A stretch of 64,000 nucleotides of DNA from Streptomyces sp. MUM 203J. GTDB taxonomy: Bacteria > Actinomycetota > Actinomycetes > Streptomycetales > Streptomycetaceae. The notes below the pieces were generated by a model that did no database searches, was not told where the DNA came from, and was given only the letters and a program-made list of their open reading frames with translations. The stretch lies in NCBI RefSeq assembly GCF_022414595.1, contig NZ_JADWYO010000004.1, positions 124,001 to 188,000 of the forward strand, read 5' to 3'. Positions 1 through 8,774 of this stretch are shown piece by piece (positions within the stretch are counted from its first letter, which is position 1; every line of letters starts with the position of its first letter). Both the position numbers and the translations under genes were made by a program.

Positions 1-615
1 ACCATCGACTTCGGCTCCGTGTGGCTGGTCATCACCCAGCGCTTCGGGGTGGGCATCGACGTCGAGGCGGTCAACCGGTACGCGACGCTGCTGATGCTGC
101 TGGCCTGTGCGGGCATCGCCGCGCTGGCCCTGGCCGCGCCCCGCCGCCCCCGCTTCGCCCAGCTGGCCTTCCTCGTGGTGGCCGCGTTCATCCTGACCAA
201 CAAGGTCTACTCACCGCAGTACGTACTGTGGCTGATCCCGCTGGCCGCGCTGGCGCGGCCGCGCTGGCGGGATTTCCTGATCTGGCAGGCCTGCGAGGTC
301 GCGTACTTCCTGGGTATCTGGATGTACCTGGTGTACGTCACGACCGACAACAAGCAGGGCCTGCCGCAGGAGGGCTACCACATCGCGATCGTCCTGCACC
401 TGGCCGGCACGCTCTTCCTGTGCGCGATGGTCGTCCGCGACATCCTGCGGCCCGGCCACGACCCCGTGCGGCAGGACGGCTCCGACGACCCGTCCGGAGG
501 CGTGCTCGACGGCGCGGAGGACGTCTTCACGGTGGGGCGGGCGGCGGCTGGGCCGACGCCCGCCCAGGAGGCGTACGCGTCGGCCGACCGGCGGGAGGAC
601 CGGCAACCCGCCTAG
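1..615 (+). CDS. Membrane glycosyltransferase-like protein (GT87/DUF2029 type), C-terminal part
   Basis: The frame is open from the first base, so this is the 3' end (about 204 codons) of a gene starting left of the window. The visible part has hydrophobic segments at about residues 27-46, 51-70, 74-85, 94-115 and 129-151, then an acidic, hydrophilic tail of about 50 residues that should be cytosolic. The motif KVYSPQYVLWLIPL is typical of the last helices of GT87/DUF2029 polyprenyl-phosphate-dependent mannosyltransferase-like proteins; the family call rests on this and topology only. Its stop overlaps the stop of the convergent racemase-like gene by four bases, leaving no room for a separate terminator. 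Confidence 0.7.
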   Translation, partial: TIDFGSVWLVITQRFGVGIDVEAVNRYATLLMLLACAGIAALALAAPRRPRFAQLAFLVVAAFILTNKVYSPQYVLWLIPLAALARPRWRDFLIWQACEVAYFLGIWMYLVYVTTDNKQGLPQEGYHIAIVLHLAGTLFLCAMVVRDILRPGHDPVRQDGSDDPSGGVLDGAEDVFTVGRAAAGPTPAQEAYASADRREDRQPA

Positions 616-1643
616 CGGTCGACGAGCCGGTCGTACTGCGTCGTCGTGTGGCGCAGGTGGGCGACCAGCTCGTCACCGACCTTCGGTTCCTGCGCGTCCG
701 AAGGAACGAACAGGATGGACACCTGCATGTGCGGCGGCTCCGCGAACCAGCGCTGCTTGCCCGCCCACACGAACGGTGAAAGGTTCCGGTTGACGGTCGC
801 CAGACCGGCCCGGGCCACGCCCTTGGCACGCGGCATCACCCCGTGCATGGCCTTCGGCGCCTCCAGACCGACCCCGTGCGAGGTGCCGCCGGCCACCACG
901 ACCAGCCAGCCGTCGGACGCGGCGCGCTGCTGCCGGTAGCCGAAACGGTCACCCTTCGAGACCCGCGTGACGTCCAGGACCGCGCCCCGGTACTCCGTCG
1001 CCTCGTGGTCGCCCAGCCACAGCCGGGTGCCGATCCTGGCCCGGAACCGGGTCTGCGGGAACTGCTGCTGGAGCCGAGCCAGCTCGTCGGCGCCCATATG
1101 GCTGACGAACATGGTGTGCAGCGGCAACCGGGCGGCCCGCAGCCGCTCCATCCAGCCCATGACCTCCTCGATGGCGTCAGAGCCGTCCGTGCGGTCCAAG
1201 GGCAGATGGATCGCGAAGCCCTCCAGGCGGACGTCCTCGATCGCCGCGTGCAGCCGCCCCAGATCCTCCTCCGCGATGCCGTGCCGCTTCATGGAGCTCA
1301 TGACCTCGATGACGACCCGCGCGCCGACCAGGGCGTGCACGCCGTCCACGGACGACACGGAGCGAATGACGCGGTCCGGCAGCGGCACCGGCTCCTCGCC
1401 CCGCCGGAACGGGGTCAGAACGAGCAGGTCACCCCCGAACCAGTCCTTCATCCGGGCCGCCTCGTAAGTGGTGCCGACGGCCAGCATGTCGGAGCCGAAG
1501 CGGTTCACCTCTTCCGCCAGGCGCTCGTGCCCGAAGCCGTACCCGTTGCCCTTGCAGACCGGGACGAGCCCGGGGAACTGGTCGATCACGGACTTCTGGT
1601 GCGCCCGCCAGCGAGCGGTGTCGATGTAGAGGGAGAGCGCCAT
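612..1643 (-). CDS. Alanine-racemase-like PLP protein
   Basis: The 343-residue protein carries the alanine racemase N-terminal barrel signature: the PLP lysine lies in PVCKGNGYGFG at about residue 31, where classical Alr has a K-x-x-AYG motif. The C-terminal beta domain is present but short and lacks an obvious catalytic-tyrosine motif of the usual form. At 343 residues it is somewhat shorter than typical Alr (about 370-390). It starts 71 bp downstream of the femX-like gene in the same direction, so the two are probably cotranscribed, which suggests a role in wall or amino-acid metabolism. Whether it is a true racemase cannot be decided here; the divergent active site argues for caution. Confidence 0.8.
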   Translation of the reverse strand: MALSLYIDTARWRAHQKSVIDQFPGLVPVCKGNGYGFGHERLAEEVNRFGSDMLAVGTTYEAARMKDWFGGDLLVLTPFRRGEEPVPLPDRVIRSVSSVDGVHALVGARVVIEVMSSMKRHGIAEEDLGRLHAAIEDVRLEGFAIHLPLDRTDGSDAIEEVMGWMERLRAARLPLHTMFVSHMGADELARLQQQFPQTRFRARIGTRLWLGDHEATEYRGAVLDVTRVSKGDRFGYRQQRAASDGWLVVVAGGTSHGVGLEAPKAMHGVMPRAKGVARAGLATVNRNLSPFVWAGKQRWFAEPPHMQVSILFVPSDAQEPKVGDELVAHLRHTTTQYDRLVDR

Positions 1644-1714
1644 GACCGGTCCGGAGCCTTTCTTCGGCGGTGACTGACTGAGGTGTGCGAGACGCGTACG
1701 AGCCTACGGAGGCG

Positions 1715-2833
1715 TCAGCGGCGCGACATGTAGATGTCGAGAGCCTTGTGCAGCAGCTTGTTCAGCGGGAAGTCCCACTCGCCCACGTACTCGGCCGCCT
1801 CGCCGCCGGTGCCGACCTTGAACTGGATCAGGCCGAACAGGTGGTCCGTCTCGTCCAGCGAGTCCGAGATGCCCCGCAGGTCGTACACCGTCGCGCCCAT
1901 GGCGTACGCGTCGCGCAGCATCCGCCACTGCATGGCGTTCGAGGGCCGGACCTCGCGGCCGATGTTGTCGGAGGCACCGTACGAGTACCAGACGTGCCCG
2001 CCCACGACCAGCATCGTCGCCGCCGCCAGGTTCACGCCGTTGTGGCGCGCGAAGTACAGCCGCATCCGGTTGGGGTCCTCGTTGTTGAGGACGGTCCACA
2101 TGCGCTGGAAGTACGACATGGGGCGCGGCCGGAACTTGTCGCGCACGGCCGTGATCTCGTACAGCCGCTGCCACTCGGCCAGATCCTCGTAGCCGCCCTG
2201 GACGACCTCGACACCGGCCTTCTCGGCCTTCTTGATGTTGCGCCGCCACAGCTGGTTGAAGCCCTTGAAGACATCGTCCAGAGAGCGGTTGGCCAGCGGC
2301 ACCTGGTAGACGTAGCGAGGCTGCACGTCTCCGAAGCCCGCGCCGCCGTCCTCGCCCTGCTGCCAGCCCATCTTGCGCAGCCGGTCCGCCACTTCGAAGG
2401 CACGGGGCTCGATGAACGAGGCCTCGACGTCCCGCAGCCGCTTGACGTCGGGGTCCTGGATGCCGGCCTTGATCGCGGGCGCGTTCCACCGGCGGATGAC
2501 CACCGGCGGGCCCATCTTGACCGAGAACGCACCCTGGTTCTTGAGGTGCTGGAGCATGGGCTGCAGCCACTCCTCCAGGTTCGGCGCGTACCAGTTGATG
2601 ACCGGTCCCTCGGGCAGGTACGCGAGGTAACGCTTGATCTTCGGGAGCTGGCGGTACAACACCAGTCCGGCGCCGACCAGTTCGTTGTTCTTGTCGAACC
2701 AGCCGAGGCTCTCCGAGCGCCATTCGGTCTTCACATCGGCCCATGCCGGAACCTGGCAGTGACTCGCCGCGGGCAGGGTCTGGAGATACGCCAGATGCTG
2801 CTCTCGGCTGATGGTCCTCAGGGTCAGGCTCAT
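1715..2833 (-). CDS. femX: FemABX-family peptidyltransferase, FemX-like (lipid II-glycine branch formation)
   Basis: This 372-residue protein matches the FemABX family, which transfers an amino acid from aminoacyl-tRNA to the lysine or diaminopimelate side chain of lipid II at the inner membrane face. The two GNAT-like halves and the RPLP/YLPEGPVI and YDLRGISD segments fit the family. The start at 2833 (MSLTLRTISREQ) is chosen over an upstream ATG because GAGGAG lies 9 bp before it. Streptomyces peptidoglycan has a single glycine bridge, and a FemX homologue at this chromosomal position is known in S. coelicolor (recalled). It leads an apparent operon with the racemase-like gene, linking both to wall synthesis. 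Confidence 0.85.
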   Translation of the reverse strand: MSLTLRTISREQHLAYLQTLPAASHCQVPAWADVKTEWRSESLGWFDKNNELVGAGLVLYRQLPKIKRYLAYLPEGPVINWYAPNLEEWLQPMLQHLKNQGAFSVKMGPPVVIRRWNAPAIKAGIQDPDVKRLRDVEASFIEPRAFEVADRLRKMGWQQGEDGGAGFGDVQPRYVYQVPLANRSLDDVFKGFNQLWRRNIKKAEKAGVEVVQGGYEDLAEWQRLYEITAVRDKFRPRPMSYFQRMWTVLNNEDPNRMRLYFARHNGVNLAAATMLVVGGHVWYSYGASDNIGREVRPSNAMQWRMLRDAYAMGATVYDLRGISDSLDETDHLFGLIQFKVGTGGEAAEYVGEWDFPLNKLLHKALDIYMSRR

Positions 2834-2944
2834 GTCGGGGCGCTCCTCGGCTGGTAAGTCCCCCATCGGTCAGGGGTTCCGGCTCTCGCGCCGAAGCCTA
2901 CTTGCAGCGAGGAGCGCCCTGGAGTGGGCGTACGCCAGGATCGT

Positions 2945-3259
2945 TCAGCCGATGACTCCGCCGAAGAGTCCGCCGCGGGCCATACCGAGGAAGAACCCGA
3001 CCGCCGAGGCGCCCAGGCCCACGATCAGGAAGGTGCGCTCGCGGGTCGTCACGGAGATGAACTGGCCGTAGGCGCCGGTGAGGATGCCGATGAGCCCGGA
3101 CCAGGAGGCGAGCAGGTGGAGGTTGTGGAACTGGGCGGTGACGACGGCCAGCGCTCCCAGGACCAGGGTCACGACCATGAGCGTGTCCTGGAGGGGATGG
3201 GGCTTGCCGTCGGTGGCGAACAGGGACGAGGAGGGATGACGCTGGAATGCCTGAGCCAT
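2945..3259 (-). CDS. Small integral membrane protein
   Basis: A 104-residue protein with three likely hydrophobic helices, at about residues 22-42, 45-65 and 78-98, the last rich in glycine. I do not recognise a named family. The start at 3259 ([12 protein letters not shown]) is chosen because AGGAGGT stands 6 bp upstream; a longer in-frame ATG has no ribosome binding site. It is divergent from rpsF, with 235 bp between them that must hold both promoters, and lies upstream of femX on the same strand with a 111 bp gap, so it could be read into femX but is probably independent. Confidence 0.75.
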   Translation of the reverse strand: MAQAFQRHPSSSLFATDGKPHPLQDTLMVVTLVLGALAVVTAQFHNLHLLASWSGLIGILTGAYGQFISVTTRERTFLIVGLGASAVGFFLGMARGGLFGGVIG

Positions 3260-3494
3260 TGGGAGACCTCCTGGCTGTGCCGGAAGGCGGCGCAATGTAG
3301 CACCGCCCGTACCCGTTGTGTACAGGTTGCGTCCCCTCGCCACCGGATTTCAACCGGAAGCCGGTGTGCGGGTACTCTGTACCGTCTGCACAGGTGTCTG
3401 CCCATGTTCGGGACCGGACGCCGTGCGGAACGCATCACGACCCTCCTGCCACGGAACGACCGTGGCCGCTGAGTCCAAAGGAGGTGGGTTCCAC

Positions 3495-3785
3495 ATGCGT
3501 CACTACGAGGTGATGGTCATCCTCGACCCCGATCTCGAAGAGCGTGCTGTCTCCCCGCTGATCGAGAGCTTCCTCTCCGTCGTCCGCGAGGCCGACGGCA
3601 AGGTCGAGAAGGTCGACACCTGGGGCCGTCGTCGTCTCGCTTACGAGATCAAGAAGAAGCCCGAGGGCATCTACTCGGTCATCGACCTGCAGGCCGAGCC
3701 TGCGGTCGTCAAGGAGCTCGACCGCCAGATGAACCTGAACGAGTCGGTCCTCCGGACCAAGGTCCTCCGCCCCGAGACCCACTGA
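3495..3785 (+). CDS. rpsF: 30S ribosomal protein bS6
   Basis: The 96-residue product has the full bS6 sequence: [12 protein letters not shown] at the N-terminus, the [11 protein letters not shown] core and the C-terminal [13 protein letters not shown]. It binds the central domain of 16S rRNA with bS18. The start at 3495 follows a strong AAAGGAGGT; the frame is open further 5' but without a comparable site. It is first in the conserved cluster rpsF-ssb-rpsR-rplI, 73 bp ahead of ssb. Confidence 0.98.
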   Translation: MRHYEVMVILDPDLEERAVSPLIESFLSVVREADGKVEKVDTWGRRRLAYEIKKKPEGIYSVIDLQAEPAVVKELDRQMNLNESVLRTKVLRPETH

Positions 3786-3858
3786 GCCTCGGGCTCACAG
3801 GTCTTCGGGTCCGAGTAGCAGCAAGCAGCCAGCAGCAATCCCGCCGAGAGGTTCACCC

Positions 3859-4446
3859 ATGGCAGGCGAGACCGTTATCACGGTCGTCGGCAACCTTGTC
3901 GACGACCCCGAGCTGCGCTTCACGGCGTCCGGTGCGGCGGTCGCGAAGTTCCGCGTCGCGTCCACTCCCCGTACCTTCGACCGCCAGACCAACGAGTGGA
4001 AGGACGGCGAGAGCCTCTTCCTGACCTGCTCGGTCTGGCGCCAGGCGGCCGAGAACGTCGCCGAGTCGCTTCAGCGAGGCATGCGCGTCGTCGTGCAGGG
4101 CCGCCTGAAGCAGCGGTCGTACGAGGACCGCGAGGGCGTCAAGCGCACGGTCTTCGAGCTGGACGTCGACGAAGTCGGCCCGAGCCTCCGCAACGCCACG
4201 GCCAAGGTCACCAAGACCACCGGCCGCGGCCAGGGCGGCTACGGCGGCGGCAGCGGTGGTCCGCAGGACAGCGGCCCCTGGGGCGGCGCCCCGGGTGCCG
4301 GTGGTCCGCAGGGCGGCGGCGGTGCTCCCGCCGACCCCTGGGGCTCCAGCGCTCCGTCGAGCCCGCAGCAGGGTGGCAACACCGGCTGGGGCGGCAACAG
4401 CGGCAGCGGCAGCGGCGGCGGCTACTCGGACGAGCCCCCCTTCTAA
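3859..4446 (+). CDS. ssb: Single-stranded DNA-binding protein
   Basis: This 195-residue protein has an N-terminal OB fold (residues 1-115: [12 protein letters not shown] through VTKTTG), then a Gly/Gln/Pro/Ser-rich linker of about 65 residues and the acidic tip DEPPF that recruits replication and repair partners. Length and tail fit the essential, replication-type SSB of actinomycetes (the shorter paralogue SsbB lacks the acidic tip). It sits between rpsF and rpsR as in most bacteria, and shares a cluster with them near dnaB, so its supply is tied to ribosome synthesis and replication. Confidence 0.97.
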   Translation: MAGETVITVVGNLVDDPELRFTASGAAVAKFRVASTPRTFDRQTNEWKDGESLFLTCSVWRQAAENVAESLQRGMRVVVQGRLKQRSYEDREGVKRTVFELDVDEVGPSLRNATAKVTKTTGRGQGGYGGGSGGPQDSGPWGGAPGAGGPQGGGGAPADPWGSSAPSSPQQGGNTGWGGNSGSGSGGGYSDEPPF

Positions 4447-4505
4447 GGAGCCACGGCTCTGGGGACGGTTCGTAACCCCACTTCTTGATCACACAGGAGA
4501 TACAC

Positions 4506-4742
4506 ATGGCGAAGCCGCCTGTGCGCAAGCCCAAGAAGAAGGTTTGCGCTTTCTGCAAGGACAAGGTCGCGTACGTCGACTACAAGGACACGAACATGCT
4601 GCGGAAGTTCATTTCCGACCGCGGCAAGATCCGTGCCCGTCGCGTGACCGGCAACTGCACGCAGCACCAGCGTGACGTCGCCACGGCCGTCAAGAACAGC
4701 CGTGAGATGGCGCTGCTGCCCTACACGTCCACCGCGCGCTAA
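4506..4742 (+). CDS. rpsR: 30S ribosomal protein bS18, zinc-binding (C+) form
   Basis: The 78-residue product starts [12 protein letters not shown]; the start at 4506 is set by CAGGAGA 6 bp upstream, excluding an ATC-region start 7 codons earlier. Cysteines in VCAFC and in GNCTQH are the zinc ligands of the C+ form of bS18. Streptomyces often also have a Zur-repressed C- form elsewhere; this copy is the housekeeping, zinc-replete one. It packs against bS6 in the 30S platform, matching its cotranscription with rpsF. Gap to rplI is 18 bp. Confidence 0.96.
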   Translation: MAKPPVRKPKKKVCAFCKDKVAYVDYKDTNMLRKFISDRGKIRARRVTGNCTQHQRDVATAVKNSREMALLPYTSTAR

Positions 4743-4760
4743 GGGAAGGGTGACCGACTG

Positions 4761-5207
4761 ATGAAGATCATCCTCACCCACGAGGTCTCCGGCCTCGGTG
4801 CCGCCGGCGACGTCGTCGACGTCCGTGACGGCTACGCTCGCAACTACCTGGTCCCGCGCGGTTTCGCGATCCGCTGGACCAAGGGCGGCGAGAAGGACGT
4901 GGCGCAGATCCGCCGCGCCCGCAAGATCCGCGAGATTGCGACGATCGAGCAGGCCAACCAGATCAAGGCCCAGCTCGAGGGTGTGAAGGTGCGTCTGGCT
5001 GTTCGCTCCGGCGACACCGGCCGCCTCTTCGGCTCCGTCACCCCGGCCGACGTCGCCTCGGCGATCAAGGCCGCGGGCGGTCCGGACGTCGACAAGCGTC
5101 GTGTCGAGCTCGGCGCGCCGATCAAGAGCCTGGGCTCGCACCAGGTGTCCGTGCGTCTGCACCCCGAGGTCGCCGTGAACCTCGGCGTTGAGGTCGTCGC
5201 CGCCTGA
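4761..5207 (+). CDS. rplI: 50S ribosomal protein bL9
   Basis: Full-length bL9 of 148 residues. The N-terminal rRNA-binding domain is [21 protein letters not shown]...[11 protein letters not shown], followed by the long connecting helix (about residues 40-75) and the C-terminal domain beginning near [34 protein letters not shown] precedes the ATG. It is the last gene of the ribosomal/ssb cluster and is followed 28 bp later by a strong hairpin terminator. Confidence 0.97.
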   Translation: MKIILTHEVSGLGAAGDVVDVRDGYARNYLVPRGFAIRWTKGGEKDVAQIRRARKIREIATIEQANQIKAQLEGVKVRLAVRSGDTGRLFGSVTPADVASAIKAAGGPDVDKRRVELGAPIKSLGSHQVSVRLHPEVAVNLGVEVVAA

Positions 5208-5235
5208 GTGACGCTTCAGCGAAGCTGAGCACGTG

Positions 5236-5266
5236 GAGGGCCGCATCCCCTGAGGATGCGGCCCTC
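5236..5266 (+). terminator. Hairpin terminator after rplI
   Basis: A perfect 13-bp inverted repeat, arms 5236-5248 and 5254-5266, with a 5-base loop, lies 28 bp after the rplI stop and is followed by CTTGCGTTT. It ends the rpsF-ssb-rpsR-rplI unit just before the first parS site. Confidence 0.85.
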
Positions 5267-5270
5267 TTGC

Positions 5271-5284
5271 GTTTCACGTGAAAC
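5271..5284. promoter_or_regulatory. parS: parS site 1
   Basis: Perfect GTTTCACGTGAAAC palindrome, the known ParB recognition sequence of Streptomyces. It lies in the intergenic region between the convergent rplI and MATE genes, directly after the rplI terminator. Confidence 0.95.
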
Positions 5285-5316
5285 ATGATGTCGGGATGAC
5301 AGGGACACTGCGCCGT

Positions 5317-5330
5317 GTTTCACGTGAAAC
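5317..5330. promoter_or_regulatory. parS: parS site 2 within a 26-bp perfect palindrome
   Basis: Perfect parS core. The symmetry extends six further bases on both sides (5311-5336), so as RNA it would also fold as a hairpin; it stands just past the MATE stop codon and may end that minus-strand transcript. Centre-to-centre distance to site 1 is 46 bp. Confidence 0.95.
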
Positions 5331-5339
5331 ACGGCGTAC

Positions 5340-6677
5340 TCAGCGGGTGGCTCCCGTGACGAGCCAGTGGCCCGAGCGAGTCCGCAGCCAGAGTGTCAGC
5401 AGCCGGACCGCCATCATCAGGGTCATCGCCCACCAGAGCGCGGTCAGCCCGCCGCCCAGGGCCAGCACCAGCAGGGCGACCGGAGTGAACGCCACCAGGG
5501 TCACCACCATCGCCCCGGCCAGGTACGGCCCGTCGCCTGCGCCCATCAGTACACCGTCCAGGACGAAGACGACCCCGGCGACGGGCTGTGAGAGAGCGAC
5601 GACCACGAGCGCGGGCAGCAACGTGTCCTGCACGGCTCCGTCGCCGGTGAAGAGCGGGATCAGCGCGGGCCGGGCGGCCACGAGGAGGATGCCCAGGGCC
5701 AGCCCCGAGACCACACCCCACTGCATCATGCGACGGCAGGCCGCCCGGGCGCCCCCGGTGTCCCCGGCGCCGAGATACCGACCGATGATGGCCTGCCCGG
5801 CGATGGCGATGGCGTCGAGCGCGAAGGCCGACAGGCTCCAGAGCGACAGGATGATCTGGTGAGCGGCCACCTCGGTGTCGCCCAGGCGGGCCGCGATGGC
5901 CGTAGCGATCACCAGTACCGCGCGCAGGGAGAGGGTACGGATCAGCAGTGGCACCCCGGCCTGGGCGCTCGCCCTGATGCCTGCGGTATCGGGCCGGAGG
6001 GAGGCCCCGTGACGCCGCGCTCCCTGGACGACCACCACGAGGTACGCCGCCGCCATGCCGCACTGGGCGATCACGGTGCCCCAGGCCGACCCGGCGATGC
6101 CCAACCCCATGCCGTAGACCAGGGCGAGGTTGAGGGCGACGTTGGCGCTGAAGCCGCCGATGGCGACATACAGCGGGGTGCGGGTGTTCTGGAGACCGCG
6201 CAGGACGCCTGTGGCGGCGAGCACGACAAGCATGGCGGGGATACCCAGGCTGGAGATCCGCAGGTAGGTGATGGCATGCGGGGCGGCCGTGGGGGAGGCT
6301 CCGAAGATGTCGACGACCCAGGGGGCGGTGGGGAGAGTGACGGCGACGACGGCCAGTCCCAGGAGCAGGGCGAGCCAGATACCGTCCATGCCCTGACGAA
6401 TCGCGGCAGGAAGATCGCCCGCGCCGATCCGCCGGGCGACCGCGGCGGTGGTGGCGTAAGCGAGGAACACGAAGACGCTCACGGCGGTGGAGAGCAGGGT
6501 GGCTGCCACGCCCAGGCCGGCGAGCTGGGGAGTGCCGAGATGGCCGATGATGGCACTGTCGGCGAGCACGAAGAGAGGTTCCGCGACGAGGGCGCCGAAA
6601 GCGGGCAGGGCGAGGGCGAGGATCTCTCGGTCGTGGCGGCGCCGGGTACTCTTCGGGGCCGGGGGAGCCTGGGACAT
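5340..6677 (-). CDS. MATE-family multidrug/toxin efflux protein (DinF-like)
   Basis: The 445-residue protein has about twelve hydrophobic segments in two homologous six-helix halves, as in MATE cation antiporters. N-terminal ALALPAFGALVAEPLFVLADSAIIGHLG is the signature of the DinF/NorM-type MATE fold, with the conserved acidic residue expected in helix 1 region (LVAEPLF). It would export cationic drugs or metabolites using a Na+ or H+ gradient; the substrate cannot be told. It faces away from dnaB, and the region between them holds DnaA boxes. The downstream end abuts a palindromic parS that may serve as terminator. Confidence 0.9.
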   Translation of the reverse strand: MSQAPPAPKSTRRRHDREILALALPAFGALVAEPLFVLADSAIIGHLGTPQLAGLGVAATLLSTAVSVFVFLAYATTAAVARRIGAGDLPAAIRQGMDGIWLALLLGLAVVAVTLPTAPWVVDIFGASPTAAPHAITYLRISSLGIPAMLVVLAATGVLRGLQNTRTPLYVAIGGFSANVALNLALVYGMGLGIAGSAWGTVIAQCGMAAAYLVVVVQGARRHGASLRPDTAGIRASAQAGVPLLIRTLSLRAVLVIATAIAARLGDTEVAAHQIILSLWSLSAFALDAIAIAGQAIIGRYLGAGDTGGARAACRRMMQWGVVSGLALGILLVAARPALIPLFTGDGAVQDTLLPALVVVALSQPVAGVVFVLDGVLMGAGDGPYLAGAMVVTLVAFTPVALLVLALGGGLTALWWAMTLMMAVRLLTLWLRTRSGHWLVTGATR

Positions 6678-6691
6678 GAGGGCTAATGTAG

Positions 6692-6954
6692 TCGTCCACA
6701 GGTAATAGACACAATGTGTTTGTGGTCATTACATGGGAACGTGCTGCCGGAGTGGGCCCGGGAGGCCTGCGCTGATCTTGAGCCGCCTGGGGAAGTTTTT
6801 CTCCCCCACAGGCAGTGGATGGAAAACTCGCAGCTCAAAGAGGGTGCGCTGAAGAGCTTATGAGTTTGTCCACATGGCTTTCCCCCGCTCCGTGCACAGG
6901 ATCCGGAGAGTTGTCCACAGCATCAGAGTGTTCATTCACAGGGCCTGTGGATAA
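6692..6954. promoter_or_regulatory. DnaA-box cluster in the dnaB leader
   Basis: The 375 bp between the MATE gene and dnaB holds TTGTCCACA at 6866-6874 and 6911-6919, TTATCCACA on the minus strand at 6946-6954, and a weaker TCGTCCACA at 6692-6700. TTGTCCACA is the preferred Streptomyces DnaA box. The three strong boxes lie 100-190 bp before the dnaB start, in the probable promoter region, so DnaA may control dnaB; that role is inferred. Confidence 0.7.
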
Positions 6955-7052
6955 CCAGATTGGCTGACGCCCCCGGTGGGCCTACCGTTGTGCGGCGCCC
7001 GAGTGGGCGCATGGCAAGGTCCGCCCCGGTGCGGACGGGAGGAGGTGGGCCG

Positions 7053-8573
7053 GTGAGCATCCCCGAGCCCTTGGACGACCCCTGGACCGAGAGCGGCCCG
7101 AGCGACCGTCTGCCCGTCTCCCGCCGGCGTGGTGAGGGCCCCGGTCCGGAGGGCCGCGGAGGTCCACGCGGCGGTCGTGGCCGAGGGCGGGACGAGCAGC
7201 ACGAGCGGGGCGGCGACGACGCCGCTCCCTGGGACGGCGGCGCGGCCGGTTTCGAGCGGGTCCCACCGCAGGACCTGGACGCCGAGCAGTCGGTGCTGGG
7301 CGGCATGCTGCTGTCGAAGGACGCCATCGCGGAAGTCGTGGAGGTCATCAAGAGCCACGACTTCTACCGGCCTGCCCACGAGACGATCTACCAGGCGATC
7401 CTCGATCTCTATGCCAAGGGCGAGCCCGCGGACCCCATCACCGTGGGCGCCGAACTCACCAAGCGCGGGGAGATCACCCGCGTCGGGGGTACTCCCTACC
7501 TCCACACCCTCGTGCAGTCCGTGCCGACCGCGGCGAACGCCGCGTACTACGCGGAGATCGTCCACGAGCGGGCCGTGCTGCGCAGACTCGTCGAAGCGGG
7601 CACCAAGATCACGCAGATGGGATACGCCGCCGACGGCGACGTCGACGAGATCGTCAACTCGGCCCAGGCCGAGATCTACGCGGTCACGGAGCAGCGCACC
7701 AGCGAGGACTACCTGCCGCTCGGGGACATCATGGAGGGCGCGCTCGACGAGATCGAGGCGATCGGCTCTCGCAGCGGTGAGATGACCGGTGTCCCCACCG
7801 GCTTCTCGGACTTCGACTCTCTCACCAATGGGCTCCATCCGGGCCAGATGATCGTCATCGCTGCCCGTCCCGCCATGGGTAAGTCCACGCTTGCGCTGGA
7901 CTTCGCCCGGGCCTGTTCCATCAAGCACAACCTGCCCAGCGTGATCTTCTCCCTGGAGATGGGGCGCAACGAGATCGCGATGCGTCTGCTGTCGGCCGAG
8001 GCCCGGGTCGCGCTGCACCACATGCGGTCCGGGACGATGACCGACGAGGACTGGACGCGGCTGGCCCGTCGGATGCCGGACGTGTCGCAGGCGCCGCTCT
8101 ACATCGACGACTCGCCGAACCTGTCGATGATGGAGATCCGTGCAAAGTGCCGCCGCCTGAAGCAGCGCAACAACCTGAAGCTGGTCGTCATCGACTACCT
8201 CCAGCTCATGCAGTCCGGCGGTTCCAAGCGGGCCGAGAGCCGCCAGCAGGAGGTCTCCGACATGTCGCGGAACCTGAAGCTGCTGGCGAAGGAGCTGGAG
8301 GTCCCGGTGATCGCGCTGTCGCAGCTGAACCGTGGCCCCGAGCAGCGCACCGACAAGAAACCGATGGTGTCGGACCTCCGTGAGTCCGGCTCGATCGAGC
8401 AGGACGCGGACATGGTCATCCTGCTCCACCGTGAGGACGCTTACGAGAAGGAGTCCCCCCGCGCCGGCGAGGCCGACCTGATCGTCGCCAAGCACCGTAA
8501 CGGCCCCACCGCCACGATCACGGTCGCCTTCCAGGGCCACTACTCCCGTTTCGTCGACATGGCCCAGACCTGA
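7053..8573 (+). CDS. dnaB: Replicative DNA helicase DnaB
   Basis: DnaB is the hexameric 5'-3' helicase that opens DNA at the fork and recruits primase. The GTG start at 7053 gives 506 residues and follows GGAGGAGGT at 7 bp; upstream in-frame ATGs lack a ribosome binding site. A basic, Gly/Arg-rich, low-complexity extension of about 65 residues comes first, as in other Streptomyces DnaB. The DnaB N-terminal domain follows (PPQDLDAEQSVLGGML), then the RecA-like core with Walker A ARPAMGKST near residue 270, Walker B VVIDYLQLM, and the arginine-finger region ERT..GPTATI toward the end. There is no intein. It is probably transcribed alone. Confidence 0.97.
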   Translation: MSIPEPLDDPWTESGPSDRLPVSRRRGEGPGPEGRGGPRGGRGRGRDEQHERGGDDAAPWDGGAAGFERVPPQDLDAEQSVLGGMLLSKDAIAEVVEVIKSHDFYRPAHETIYQAILDLYAKGEPADPITVGAELTKRGEITRVGGTPYLHTLVQSVPTAANAAYYAEIVHERAVLRRLVEAGTKITQMGYAADGDVDEIVNSAQAEIYAVTEQRTSEDYLPLGDIMEGALDEIEAIGSRSGEMTGVPTGFSDFDSLTNGLHPGQMIVIAARPAMGKSTLALDFARACSIKHNLPSVIFSLEMGRNEIAMRLLSAEARVALHHMRSGTMTDEDWTRLARRMPDVSQAPLYIDDSPNLSMMEIRAKCRRLKQRNNLKLVVIDYLQLMQSGGSKRAESRQQEVSDMSRNLKLLAKELEVPVIALSQLNRGPEQRTDKKPMVSDLRESGSIEQDADMVILLHREDAYEKESPRAGEADLIVAKHRNGPTATITVAFQGHYSRFVDMAQT

Positions 8574-8774
8574 CGGATCCAGGAACGAGGTGCCCGGTCG
8601 CGAAGGCTGCTGCCCGGCGGCCGGAAATGGCTTGCCCCACCGGCCGGGCGTCGCGAGGATGCCGCGCATGACGAAGAACTCCGCCCTCCCGCTCCTGCTT
8701 CTCTCCCGCGCCTCCTCGCGTGGCGAGCAGCAGCAGCCGACGGCCCGGGAACGGGGTACGACGCCTGTGCGCCC

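Noticed and set aside
7053..8573. Intein in dnaB
   Set aside because: The helicase core reads through Walker A and later motifs without insertion and has normal length.
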